Source: Streptomyces thermodiastaticus
Lineage (GTDB): Bacteria > Actinomycetota > Actinomycetes > Streptomycetales > Streptomycetaceae
Length of the DNA stretch: 64,000 nucleotides
Direction: 5' to 3'
NCBI RefSeq assembly: GCF_014656135.1
Contig: NZ_BNBV01000021.1
Span: 1-64,000 of the forward strand
The notes under the pieces are model-generated. The model saw nothing but the letters and a program-made list of their open reading frames with translations. It was not told where the DNA came from and searched no databases. Below, piece after piece: positions 56,448 to 64,000 of the stretch. Each line of letters opens with the position of its first letter. Positions within the stretch are counted from its first letter, which is position 1. The translations under genes and the position numbers were made by a program.

Positions 56448-56496
56448 CATGAAAGTTTTCATGCGTCTTGCCAAGTGAACGGCATATATAAATACT
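56448..56496 (+). promoter_or_regulatory. AT-rich promoter-like island with 16-bp palindrome
   Basis: CATGAAAGTTTTCATG at 56448-56463 is an inverted repeat (7-2-7). It is followed by TTGCCA at 56468-56473 and an AT run CATATATAAATACT at 56483-56496. A -10 element about 17 bases from TTGCCA falls in this run. This is the most A/T-rich spot of the window and probably a regulated promoter for the gene at 56657, about 150 bases downstream. The rest of 56331-56656 shows no gene. Confidence 0.5.
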
Positions 56497-56656
56497 GCTC
56501 TCGGATCACGGCCCGACCCCTCAGGGCCGGCTCCACGGGGCGTTCCGGCCGGGCATCACCCGCGCCGACGCTCCCCGGCGGACCCGGCCACCCCCTGGGC
56601 CGGGGCCGCCGCCTGGCTGGACGGCCACGCCAGGACGCACACCGGAAGCGACGATC

Positions 56657-57031
56657 ATGCCTGTGACCACCCCGCGCCTCAGCCCGGACTGGCCCTGCCA
56701 GGTCAAGCCGCCGGGCAGCTACGACTGGCAGCGTTCGGCGACCAGGTGGCTGCGCGAACTTGTGCCCGCACGCTACGGCGGCTACCCCGCACTGGTGCGC
56801 CACCCCGTGCTGCTGGCCCGCCACGCCCATCTGCAGGTCCAGCAGGAGATCCGTGTGGCCCGCACGGCTCTGCAGACCGCGCGCACGGACCTGCCCGGCC
56901 TGGGCATGCCCGAGTCCGTCATCGAGCACACGATCAAGCTGTACGCGGCGGAACTGGCACAGTTGCAGCACATCGCCCGCAGTGTGCGGGCGGTGACCCG
57001 GGCCCTGGTGGAGCACGGCACCACCCGCTGA
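56657..57031 (+). CDS. Conserved hypothetical protein, helical
   Basis: A 124-aa protein of unknown function. After a Pro-rich start it is predicted almost fully helical (RHAHLQVQQEIRVARTALQT, then AELAQLQHIARSVRAVTRAL). ATG 56657 has GGAAG 8 bases upstream. Such short proteins occur next to stress genes in streptomycetes, but I cannot assign a family with certainty. It is preceded by a promoter-like palindrome island. Confidence 0.65.
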   Translation: MPVTTPRLSPDWPCQVKPPGSYDWQRSATRWLRELVPARYGGYPALVRHPVLLARHAHLQVQQEIRVARTALQTARTDLPGLGMPESVIEHTIKLYAAELAQLQHIARSVRAVTRALVEHGTTR

Positions 57032-57361
57032 GTCCCACGCCCGCGTTTCCCGTCCGGCCCCGGCCGGGGCCCGTCCACGAAACGAGGCCCATGCATCCCG
57101 ACCGGTCGCGACCCGGCCGGCCGTGCACCCCGGCCGGCCCGGACGGTGCCCCCTCGGACCGAGGAGCACACGACGTCCCGGATCGGACAGAGGCCGGTGG
57201 ATTCCCGGACCAGGCCCTCATCGGTCCCGGGGCGGGCCCTCATCGGTTCCGGAGCGGGTCTTCGCCGGGTCCCGGACCGGGCGCAGGGTGCATGGGCCCT
57301 GCCCCGGCGCGCTTCCGTCTCACACACTCCGATACGCCGATGACGTGATCCGACCGCCCGT
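57032..57361. other. Intergenic DNA with degenerate repeats, no gene seen
   Basis: Between 57175 and 57285 there are degenerate copies of a unit containing CCCTCATCGG and CCCGGACCGGGC-like sequence. No open frame with a ribosome site is found. Confidence 0.5.
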
Positions 57362-59809
57362 GTGTGCGATGCTCGTCCCGTGGCGAGCGAACGGTGCTCC
57401 TCCTCGGCGTCGGGCGACGCGGTACCCGGTCTGGCGGAGCTCGCCGAGGTGGTGGCCAGACAGCGGGCCGAGATGGACCGGCTGCAGGAGCAGGCGGCCA
57501 TCTCCGCCGTGGTGGAACGCGCCAAGGGCGCTGTGATGGCACTCACCGGCTGCACGTCCGAGGCCGCTCACGAGGAACTGGTCCAGCGGGCCAAGACCGC
57601 ACGTCACACTCTGGTGGAGGAGTGCTGGATCACCCTCGGCAGCCTGGTCCCGCCGCCGGACTGGTCCCCCTCTCGTGCGTCCCCGGCGCAGGCCTCCGGC
57701 CCGGACGACACCCAACCGGCCGGTCACCGGCCGGCTCCCGTCGCGGCGCCGGCACCGGCGTCCGACGGGGACGACAGCGACGATTTCGCCGCCCTGGCCC
57801 TGCTCGGGCGGGCGCTGGTGCATGTCGGCAGCCCTCACGATCTGGCCCGCTGTGTGCACAGGCACCTGGCCGGGCCCGTCGGGGCGGACGCGGTGCTGCT
57901 GTACCGGCGGCTGCCGGGCGGAGGACTGGACCTGATCGGGCACGCCGGCATCGACGAGACACTGGCGCACCAGTGGCATCACATACCGCCCCTCAGCGAT
58001 GTCGCCGCGTTCGAGGCCCTGGAGGCCCACGAGCCGCGCTGGCTGGAGGATCGCGTCCGGGACGGCAAGCGGTACCTGCTGATCAACTCCCCCGGACGGC
58101 ACTGGTCGTCCCGGGCCTGGCTGCCCATGCGCGGCGACGGCCGGGCGGACGTGGCCATGGGGGTGCTGCGCACCCGCGACGGGCCGTTCGACCGGCACTC
58201 CCGTGCACTGCTGCGCGGCGCCGCGCGGTTGTGCGCCGGCCGGCTGCGTGCCCTGGACACGCGTCCCGAGCACGCCACGGGCGCACCTGAGGAGGTCCGT
58301 GCGCTGTTCTCCGGCCTGCCCGTGCCCACCGCGCTGCTGACCCCCCTGCGCTCCCCCTCGGGCGAGGTGGACGACTACCGCGTCGACGCCGCCACCCCGC
58401 AGACCGTGGACGTACTGGGGCGCAGCGGCCCCGACCTGGTCGGGCGGCGCGCCCTGGAGTGCTGGCCGACGCTGGCGGAGGAGCCGCTGTGGCAGGGCCT
58501 GCAGGGCACCCTCGACGACGGTGAGCCGTACGAGAGCGAGCCGTACGCGCAGCAGGAGGTCGCCGCCGGCGGACGGGAACTGTCCCTGTACTCGGTGCGG
58601 GCCTCGCGGGCCGGCGACGGGCTGCTGGTCACCTGGCTGCGCCAGGAGTCCTCGGACCGCCAGGTGCAGCGTCTGGCGGACGTGCAGCGCCTCGGGCGGC
58701 TCGGCTGGGCCACGTGGAACCTGGTCACCCGTGAGGCCGCCTGGTCCTCGCAGGCGTACGAGCTGTGCGACCGCTCCCCCGAGCAGGGCCCGATGCGTTT
58801 CGAGGAGCTGGCCCGCCTCCCCGTGTCCGACGACGCACCGGCGCTGGCCCGCGCGGTGCGCGCACTGCTCGACCACGGCGAGCCCTTCAGCGTGCTGTTC
58901 CGCAAGAAGTCCGGGTCCGGCCTGCGGCATCTGCGCATCGTCGCGGAAGCCGTCCTTGACGCCGACGGCACTCCGGTCCAGGTCCACGGCTTCGTGCAGG
59001 ACCTGACCGCGCAGCGCAGCGCGGAACTGGCCCTGCGGGAGAGCGAGCGGGCGATCGCGGCGCAGCAGGGCGTCCTGCATGCCGAGCGGATGCTGGCGGG
59101 ACGGCTGCAGCACGCGCTGCTGCCGATGCCGCGCCGGCCGCTGCGGCTGGCCGGACTGCGGGTCGACCTCGCCTACCTGCCCGCCCAGTCGGGCCTCCAT
59201 GTCGGCGGTGACTGGTTCAGCGCGATCGACCTGCCGAACGGCGACGCCCTGTTCGTGGTCGGTGACGTGGCCGGGCACGGTCTGGACGCGGTGGCCACGA
59301 TGGCCCAGCTCCGGTTCACCGCCAAGGGCATGATCCTCACCGGTTCCTCGCTGACCGACGCACTGGTTCGGCTGAACACGCTGCTGCTGCACTCCCTGGA
59401 CACCAGGGGCACGGCCACGCTCGTCCTGGCCCATTACCAGCCCGCCGAACACCGGCTGGTGTGGGCGCAGGCAGGGCATCTGCCGCCGCTGCTGCTGCGG
59501 GAGGGCCGTCCGCGCTATCTGAAGCGTCCGCTGGGCATGCTGCTGGGCGCGACCGAGGAGCCGCCGTTCGAGGAGGCGGAGTGCCGGCTGCAGCCCGGTG
59601 ACCGGCTGCTGCTGTTCACCGACGGGCTGGTCGAGCGGCCCGGCGAGGGCATCGGGACGGGCCTGGCACGGCTGGCGAAGACCGTGGCGGAGCACCACCG
59701 CACGGACGCGGCCGGCTCCCTGGATCCCCTGCTCACCGCCATGCTGCAGGGCGAACGCCGCGACGACGTGTGCGTGCTGGACATCCGGGTGCCGCGGGAG
59801 ACGGCCTGA
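57362..59809 (+). CDS. ANTAR-GAF-PAS SpoIIE-family phosphatase
   Basis: An 815-aa soluble signalling protein. An N-terminal ANTAR-like segment (about residues 28-90; ERAKGAVMALTGCTSEAAHEEL) is followed by a linker and a GAF domain (about 140-300). Two PAS-like domains (about 315-430 and 445-560, VHGFVQDLTAQRSAE) and a SpoIIE/PPM phosphatase (about 580-812; GGDWFSAIDL, GDVAGHGLDA, QAGHLPPLL, FTDGLVERPGEGIG) come next. ANTAR domains bind RNA hairpins in antiterminators; at the head of a phosphatase this is uncommon. Start GTG 57362 or GTG 57380; neither has a ribosome site, so a leaderless mRNA is possible. Confidence 0.88.
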   Translation: MCDARPVASERCSSSASGDAVPGLAELAEVVARQRAEMDRLQEQAAISAVVERAKGAVMALTGCTSEAAHEELVQRAKTARHTLVEECWITLGSLVPPPDWSPSRASPAQASGPDDTQPAGHRPAPVAAPAPASDGDDSDDFAALALLGRALVHVGSPHDLARCVHRHLAGPVGADAVLLYRRLPGGGLDLIGHAGIDETLAHQWHHIPPLSDVAAFEALEAHEPRWLEDRVRDGKRYLLINSPGRHWSSRAWLPMRGDGRADVAMGVLRTRDGPFDRHSRALLRGAARLCAGRLRALDTRPEHATGAPEEVRALFSGLPVPTALLTPLRSPSGEVDDYRVDAATPQTVDVLGRSGPDLVGRRALECWPTLAEEPLWQGLQGTLDDGEPYESEPYAQQEVAAGGRELSLYSVRASRAGDGLLVTWLRQESSDRQVQRLADVQRLGRLGWATWNLVTREAAWSSQAYELCDRSPEQGPMRFEELARLPVSDDAPALARAVRALLDHGEPFSVLFRKKSGSGLRHLRIVAEAVLDADGTPVQVHGFVQDLTAQRSAELALRESERAIAAQQGVLHAERMLAGRLQHALLPMPRRPLRLAGLRVDLAYLPAQSGLHVGGDWFSAIDLPNGDALFVVGDVAGHGLDAVATMAQLRFTAKGMILTGSSLTDALVRLNTLLLHSLDTRGTATLVLAHYQPAEHRLVWAQAGHLPPLLLREGRPRYLKRPLGMLLGATEEPPFEEAECRLQPGDRLLLFTDGLVERPGEGIGTGLARLAKTVAEHHRTDAAGSLDPLLTAMLQGERRDDVCVLDIRVPRETA

Positions 59810-59971
59810 CGCTCTCCCCTTCGACGGGAGGATTCCCGCCGTGCCGCCGCTGCGTCCAGGCGTCAGGCCGGGGGTGATGCGCTCGTCGTCGGTGCCGAGC
59901 ACGGTACGGGCGATCCAGCAGGCGGAGAAGCGGTGGCCGCTCGCGTACGTGCGCAGCGCGGCCGGCAACAG

Positions 59972-60106
59972 TCATGCGGCGCCGATGTGTTCACCGCGGG
60001 AGAGGGCGAGCACCGCCCATCCCGCGGTCCCCGCGCTCATCACGCCGGTCCACAGCGCGGTACGGCGTACAGGGCTGCCGCGCAGGCGCCGCCCCTGGAG
60101 GATCAT
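59972..60106 (-). CDS. Possible 44-residue membrane peptide
   Basis: An open frame from ATG 60106 to TGA at 59972 encodes a basic N-terminus (MILQGRRLRGSPVRRT) followed by one hydrophobic helix (ALWTGVMSAGTAGWAVLAL) and a short polar end. It is the only protein-like frame in 59810-60170. No good ribosome site is seen and I recognise no family, so this is tentative. Confidence 0.3.
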   Translation of the reverse strand: MILQGRRLRGSPVRRTALWTGVMSAGTAGWAVLALSRGEHIGAA

Positions 60107-60140
60107 GCATGCACTGCTTCGGATGCGCGCCGGACGCCGC

Positions 60141-60190
60141 GGTGCTACGTGCCGGTGTGCTCAGCAGGTGCTACGTGCCGGTGTGCTCAG
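60141..60190. repeat. 24-bp duplication at the 3' end of the SARP gene
   Basis: GGTGCTACGTGCCGGTGTGCTCAG occurs exactly at 60141-60164 and 60167-60190. The second copy contains the SARP stop codon (60171-60173); the first repeats the same C-terminal coding sequence outside the gene. Confidence 0.9.
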
Positions 60191-61106
60191 GAGCGGACGC
60201 GGAGGTCGCGCCGCCGCATGAGACACACCATGAGGTGGCGATCTGCTTCCGTTCCGCACGGAGTGAGGCGTTTTCACGTTGCAGCGCGGCCAGCCGGATG
60301 TAGGCGTCCTGCGGCAGCACGGTTTTGTGACCGCCGAGTTCCGGACGCTGTTCCAGAATTCTCTGTTCCAGGGCCCGAAGACGCTGCGACGGATCTAATC
60401 CGAGTTCTTCGGCGAAACGCCGTTTGACATCCCGGTAGACATTCAGCGCGTCCGCCTGCCGGCCCGCGTGATAAAGAGCCCTCATGAGCTGGGACTGGAG
60501 AGTCTCCCGGAAAGGATGCTCCGCGGCGCTCGCCATCAGCTCCGGAATGATGCGATGATGCCGGCCCAGTCGCAGCTCCAGTCCGAAGCAGCGCTCCAGT
60601 GCGCTCATGCGCTCCTCGTCGAGCCGGGCCGCAGCCGCCCGGACGAGCGGCCCGGTGAGCCCCTCGGCGGCGGGACCGCGCCACAGGCCGAGCGCCGAGC
60701 GCAGCAGCCGTACCGCCTCCGCATCGTCCCCTGCGGCCTCGGCCCGGGCGGCCCGGTCCACCAAGGCGGTGAAGCGCCGCACGTCGACACGGTCTTCGGG
60801 AACGGTAAGGCGGTAGCCCTGACTCTCGGTGCTGATCACATCCGGCAATCCGCCCTCGGCCAGCACGCGCCGCAGCCGGGAGACGCAGATCCTCAGCTGC
60901 ACCTCCGCGGTCTGCGGAGCCCGGCCGCCCCAGATGCCGTCGATCAGCCGCGCGCCGGTGATCGTCTTGCCGACGTCCAGCAGGAGCAGCGTGAGGAGCG
61001 TCTGCTGGCGGGCCCCCGCGACAGCGATCTCCTTACCTGCCGCAATGATTTCCAGCGGGCCAAGGATATTGCAGGAAAACTCGCCGTCAGCGATGTCCGG
61101 TCGCAT
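60171..61106 (-). CDS. SARP-family transcriptional activator with TTA codon
   Basis: A 311-aa Streptomyces antibiotic regulatory protein. An OmpR-like winged-helix DNA-binding domain (about residues 13-105; ARLIDGIWGGRAPQTAEVQLRICVSRLRRVL) is followed by the bacterial transcriptional activation domain (about 110-258; YHAGRQADALNVYRDVKRRFAEELGLDPS). A short C-terminal coiled-coil tail comes last. ATG 61106 has AAGGAGG upstream. Codon 237 (60396-60398, Leu in ELGLDPS) is TTA, needing the bldA tRNA. Codon use is less GC-biased than that of its neighbours. It probably activates genes at the right end of the window. Confidence 0.92.
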   Translation of the reverse strand: MRPDIADGEFSCNILGPLEIIAAGKEIAVAGARQQTLLTLLLLDVGKTITGARLIDGIWGGRAPQTAEVQLRICVSRLRRVLAEGGLPDVISTESQGYRLTVPEDRVDVRRFTALVDRAARAEAAGDDAEAVRLLRSALGLWRGPAAEGLTGPLVRAAAARLDEERMSALERCFGLELRLGRHHRIIPELMASAAEHPFRETLQSQLMRALYHAGRQADALNVYRDVKRRFAEELGLDPSQRLRALEQRILEQRPELGGHKTVLPQDAYIRLAALQRENASLRAERKQIATSWCVSCGGATSASAPEHTGT

Positions 61107-61151
61107 TCCACTCCCCCTCCTTGGCGATGCTTCGGGCGACGCAACGCTACC

Positions 61152-61171
61152 CTGCTACCGGTCAGTAACAG
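61152..61171. promoter_or_regulatory. Imperfect inverted repeat upstream of SARP gene
   Basis: A 20-base element (CTGCTACC...AACAG) is symmetric at 14 of 20 positions and lies about 50-65 bases before the SARP start, where a promoter is expected. It could be an operator for an autoregulatory or butyrolactone-type repressor, but the match is weak. Confidence 0.25.
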
Positions 61172-61336
61172 CCTGTGACGAGCGCCATGAAAGAAAGTTG
61201 CGTGGCACGGTAAACCAGAGGGGCGGGTCGGGCAACGTGAAGTCGGGTGAGGTGCAGGAAGAGCAATGCGCCGGTTGCCGAAATCCATATTCTGTGGACA
61301 TAGTGTGCCGGTTCGGAAAAGGTGCCCGGCCGCGAC

Positions 61337-63148
61337 TCAGCCCAGCAGCCGGGCCAGCTCGACCCGGGAGGCCACGCCCAGCTTCCGGAAGATCTGCCGC
61401 AGGTGGTAGTTGACGGTGTGCGGCGAGCACGACACCCGCGTCGCCACCTGCTTGTTGGTCAGCCCCTGCGCGACCAGCCGCGCGATCCGGTGCTCGGCCG
61501 CCGTCAGCGTGCTTCCGGCCGGTGCGCCGGCCTGCTCCGGGCGGGCCGCGGGCTCGGCACCGGCGGGCCGCTGCCGGCCCTGCGCGCTCTCCCGGAGCAG
61601 CGCTTCCAGGCGGGCCACGGCGGCGTGCGCGCCGATCGCGTGGTATCGCTCGGCCGCGGCCCGCAGATGGCGGCGCGCCATGCCGGTGTCGCGTCCGCGC
61701 CGGCCGAGCAGCAGCGTCCCCAGGTCCTCGCTCGCCGCGGCGGCGGCCCAGGGCGCCCGGTGCTCGGCCGCCGCGTGCTCCAGGGCGTCGGGGTCCTCGT
61801 GCAGCAGCCCCCGGGCATGGGTCGCGGCGGCGGCCAGGCCCGGGTGCGCGGGGTTCCGCTCCGCGAGCCGCTCGACGCGCCGGGCGACCGCGGCGGCCAG
61901 GGAGTTCTCCTCCGCGGCCAGGCTCAGCCGCACCAGCTGGGCCGCGGCTGCGGGGTCGCGCACGAACAGCGACGGCCTGGTGAGCAGATCGGGGTAGCGC
62001 TCCACCAGCAGGCCGACGGCGCCGCGCGCGTCCATGCCGGCCGTGGCCACCTGGAAGTCGGCCCAGGTGTGCCGCAGGGAGAGGAACGAGCCGGGCTGGG
62101 CGACGAGTTCCATCCGGGCCCGCCACACCTGGTCGGCGGCCTCGCCCCGCCGGCCGCGAGCCAGTGACAGCAGCGACAGCAGGGACAGGCCTTGCGAGGC
62201 GGTCAGCCGGGCGTGGGTGCGCTGGGCGAGCGAGACCCCGGAGGAGATCTCGGCCTCCGCGGCCTCGGTGCGGCCCGCCCCGAGCAGCAGCCGGCCCCGT
62301 ACGATCGCCGCCTCGGCCCGGGCCCGCTGGTGCCCTGGGCGCTCGGCCAGCTCGCTCGTCCGTGTCAAAGCCGCCTCCGCCTCGGCGAACCGGCCGAGCT
62401 GGGTCAGCTTCACGGCCAGCGCGAGCGAGGAGTACGGGCGCCAGCCGGGCGGCAGGACGGCCTGGTCCGCAGCCAGCGCCTCGCGGGCGCACCGGAGCGC
62501 CTCGTCCAGATGTCCCGCCGCCCACTCCAGGTTGGACAGCACCACGGCGGCGACGACCGGGACGGCCCCCGGTCCGCCCGCCCGGACCATGGCCCGGGCG
62601 CGCTCCCGCCGCCCCTGCTCGTCAGGGCCGAACAGCGAGAGGACCCGGGACGCCTCGGCCTGGGCGGACGCGGGGTCACCGGTGAGGGAGAAGCTCTCGG
62701 CCAGGGCCTGGTGGGCCGCCTCCGCGGTCCGCGGGTCCAGTGGGCCGCTCGGGTTGTCGTGCGACAGGAACAGGGCGGACACCAGGGCGTCCGGGGTCGC
62801 GTGCGCCTCCGTGGCCGGCTGCCCCGACGGCCGGGCGGCCTGTGCCCCGCGCAGCAGAGTCCGGCGCACCGGTGCCGGGATCCGGGCGTGCAGCGCCATA
62901 CGGACGTCGCGGGACCGGAAGGCGAGGCGGTCACCGGAGAACCGGATGAGCCCGGCCTCGACCGTCTCCTCCAGGGCGGGCAGCATCGACAAGGTTGTCA
63001 CCGACTGCAGCCGGGCGATCTCCTGCAAGGTGAACACATCGCCGACGAGCGCGGCTGCCTGGGCGAACTGCCAGGCGGACTCGGACAGTTCAGCGTAGAC
63101 CGAGGCCGCCTCGAGTGGTGCTTCGTGGGGGACTGCGTGGTCCAGCAT
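61337..63148 (-). CDS. LuxR-family regulator, LAL-like without ATPase domain
   Basis: A 603-aa regulator. The C-terminal LuxR helix-turn-helix (about residues 535-600; LTAAEHRIARLVAQGLTNKQVA and SPHTVNYHLRQIFRKLGV) is complete. The middle is a helical TPR-like repeat region. The N-terminus (AWQFAQAAALVGDVFTLQEIARL and DRLAFRSRDVRMALH) resembles the segment that follows the AAA ATPase in LAL regulators, but no Walker A or B is present and the protein is about 300 residues shorter than full LALs. ATG 63148 has a weak GGAA. SARP-type repeats lie upstream. Confidence 0.85.
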   Translation of the reverse strand: MLDHAVPHEAPLEAASVYAELSESAWQFAQAAALVGDVFTLQEIARLQSVTTLSMLPALEETVEAGLIRFSGDRLAFRSRDVRMALHARIPAPVRRTLLRGAQAARPSGQPATEAHATPDALVSALFLSHDNPSGPLDPRTAEAAHQALAESFSLTGDPASAQAEASRVLSLFGPDEQGRRERARAMVRAGGPGAVPVVAAVVLSNLEWAAGHLDEALRCAREALAADQAVLPPGWRPYSSLALAVKLTQLGRFAEAEAALTRTSELAERPGHQRARAEAAIVRGRLLLGAGRTEAAEAEISSGVSLAQRTHARLTASQGLSLLSLLSLARGRRGEAADQVWRARMELVAQPGSFLSLRHTWADFQVATAGMDARGAVGLLVERYPDLLTRPSLFVRDPAAAAQLVRLSLAAEENSLAAAVARRVERLAERNPAHPGLAAAATHARGLLHEDPDALEHAAAEHRAPWAAAAASEDLGTLLLGRRGRDTGMARRHLRAAAERYHAIGAHAAVARLEALLRESAQGRQRPAGAEPAARPEQAGAPAGSTLTAAEHRIARLVAQGLTNKQVATRVSCSPHTVNYHLRQIFRKLGVASRVELARLLG

Positions 63149-63250
63149 GCGGGTTCCATCAGCTTCGCTCGGCCGAACTCCTGGGTCGTCCCGAGAGTCT
63201 GCGGGCCGGCGGGGAAGCCGGACAAGCCGGAACGGCCGTACCGGGCGCCG

Positions 63251-63290
63251 CGGATGCCGCGGTGATACGCCCGTGATACACGGCGGATAC
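63251..63290 (-). promoter_or_regulatory. Four heptamer direct repeats at 11-bp pitch (candidate SARP binding site)
   Basis: CGGATGC (63251), GTGATAC (63262), GTGATAC (63273) and CGGATAC (63284) are heptamers with 4-base spacers, each exactly 11 bases apart. This is the arrangement bound by SARP activators just upstream of the -10 element. On the minus strand a TACGGC (63240-63235) lies 10 bases beyond the last repeat and could be the -10 of the LuxR gene, whose start is about 90 bases further. Confidence 0.65.
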
Positions 63291-63367
63291 ACGATCGTCA
63301 CTGCGCACGGGCCACCGTGGTCACCCGATGCCGGCAGCACGGGGAGAACGACACGGTGGCCCGGCGG

Positions 63368-63381
63368 GTTCGTATACGAAC
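63368..63381. promoter_or_regulatory. 14-bp perfect palindrome, TetR-type operator-like
   Basis: GTTCGTATACGAAC is perfectly self-complementary. Palindromes with a CGTATACG core are common TetR-family operators. It lies 30 bases after the MFS stop and about 220 bases before the LuxR start. No TetR gene is in the window. Confidence 0.45.
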
Positions 63382-63410
63382 AGGCGAACGGACGGACGGA
63401 GGAGCCCGTC

Positions 63411-64000
63411 TCACGCCTCGGCGGTCTTCTCCTGAGCGGCGATCCGCCGGAAGACCCCCATCATGCCCATCACGACCAGCACCATCGCCAGGCACACGGA
63501 GGTGGCCGTCACCATCGCGTCCGGGTAGCCGGTACCCGGCCTCTCGTCCCCCGCGACGGCGAAGAACACCGCACCGACGGCCGCGACGCCGGCCGAACTC
63601 GCGAACTGCTGCGCCGTGGTCAGCGCACCCGACGCCATGCCGGCCTTCTGCGGCGGCACGCGCAGCAGGGCCGCGCCGATCAGCGAGGGCAGGACGACAC
63701 CGTTGCCGAGGCCGACCAGGCACAGGCAGCCGCAGATCCAGGCGACCTCGGAGTCCGCGCCGGCCGCCTGCACCCGCAGCAGCAGCGCCAGCAGCCCCAG
63801 GGCGATCACCGCAGAGCCCCCGATCAGAGCGTTCATGCCGAAACGGGCCGTCAGGCGCTTGCCCACCAGCGACGACACCATGTAGCTCGCCCCCATCGGC
63901 GTGAACGTCAGACCGGCTTCGACGGGGCTGAGCGAGAGGCCGCCCTGGAGCAGCAGTGTCAGCGTGAAGATGAAGCTGCCGAAGTAGATGTAGAAGGCCG
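63411..64000 (-). CDS. MFS transporter (DHA2/EmrB-like), 5' part beyond window edge
   Basis: C-terminal part of a 14-helix-type drug exporter. The visible residues include FGSFIFTLTLLLQGGLSLSP and PMGASYMVSSLVGKRL, then helices VIALGLLALLLRVQ, WICGCLCLVGLGNGVVLP, an ALTTAQQFASSAGVAAVGA segment and a final helix ending in RRIAAQEKTAEA. The gene runs off the right edge, so the start is not seen. Its position next to SARP and LuxR regulators suggests export of a secondary metabolite. Confidence 0.88.
   Translation of the reverse strand, partial: AFYIYFGSFIFTLTLLLQGGLSLSPVEAGLTFTPMGASYMVSSLVGKRLTARFGMNALIGGSAVIALGLLALLLRVQAAGADSEVAWICGCLCLVGLGNGVVLPSLIGAALLRVPPQKAGMASGALTTAQQFASSAGVAAVGAVFFAVAGDERPGTGYPDAMVTATSVCLAMVLVVMGMMGVFRRIAAQEKTAEA

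Noticed and set aside
57320..59968. Minus-strand open frame of 882 codons
   Set aside because: Antisense to the ANTAR-GAF-PAS phosphatase; no motifs. Its N-terminal segment near 59810-59968 looked slightly protein-like but has no ribosome site and no recognised family.
61107..61336. SARP-type heptamer repeats upstream of the SARP gene itself
   Set aside because: I looked for 11-bp-spaced heptamers here and found none convincing; only a weak inverted repeat remains.

Overview
The window is high-GC DNA in which almost every codon ends in G or C. It uses GTG and TTG starts freely and has many ATGA/GTGA stop-start overlaps. A conservon (cvn) operon, several SpoIIE-type phosphatases, a secreted chitinase behind DasR-type operator repeats, DUF5709 and a SARP regulator with a TTA codon together point to a Streptomyces chromosome. 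I see no rRNA, tRNA, CRISPR array, insertion sequence or prophage.

Layout. 1-2115 (minus): EfeO and the edge-truncated EfeB of an iron-uptake system. 2409-7838 (plus): a conservon, cvnA-B-C-D followed by two cytochrome P450 genes. The first P450 resembles the CYP157 type without the EXXR motif. 8185-11462: a small membrane protein, a FUSC-family transporter and a LysR regulator. 11790-16315: a membrane SpoIIE phosphatase, an FAD oxidoreductase translationally coupled to an SRPBCC protein, and an NAD kinase. 16562-21196: a GH18 chitinase, a GAF-SpoIIE phosphatase, a YihY/BrkB membrane protein with a His-rich repeat tail, and a Pyr_excise-like protein.

21448-34546 is a [NiFe]-hydrogenase locus of the actinobacterial high-affinity (group 1h/5-like) kind. 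The plus-strand arm carries an unknown protein, the large subunit, a NifU-like protein, a DUF5947-like protein and hypA. The minus-strand arm carries hypX, a maturation protease, hypB, hypF, hypC, hypD and hypE. The arms converge on a strong hairpin. All maturation functions needed for the Ni-Fe(CN)2CO site are present, but no small-subunit gene is found anywhere in the window.

34614-47798 holds a low-affinity iron permease-like protein, an Rpf-like transglycosylase, a lipid kinase, a large catalase with a one-base frameshift, a low-molecular-weight phosphatase/fructosamine kinase pair, a large multidomain SpoIIE phosphatase, a GH15 enzyme and small stress-type proteins. 47954-56330 holds a flippase-like/glycosyltransferase-like membrane pair, a BlaI-type regulator, a GH65 phosphorylase with its beta-phosphoglucomutase-like partner, a small-molecule kinase and an RpiR regulator. 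57362-59809 is an ANTAR-GAF-PAS-SpoIIE phosphatase.

The right end (60171-64000) looks like the regulatory edge of a secondary-metabolism locus. It has a SARP gene with a TTA codon (bldA control), a LuxR/LAL-type regulator lacking its ATPase domain, and an MFS exporter cut by the window edge. Upstream of the LuxR gene are four heptamer direct repeats at exactly 11-bp pitch, the geometry of SARP binding sites. This suggests a bldA > SARP > LuxR cascade encoded within 3 kb.
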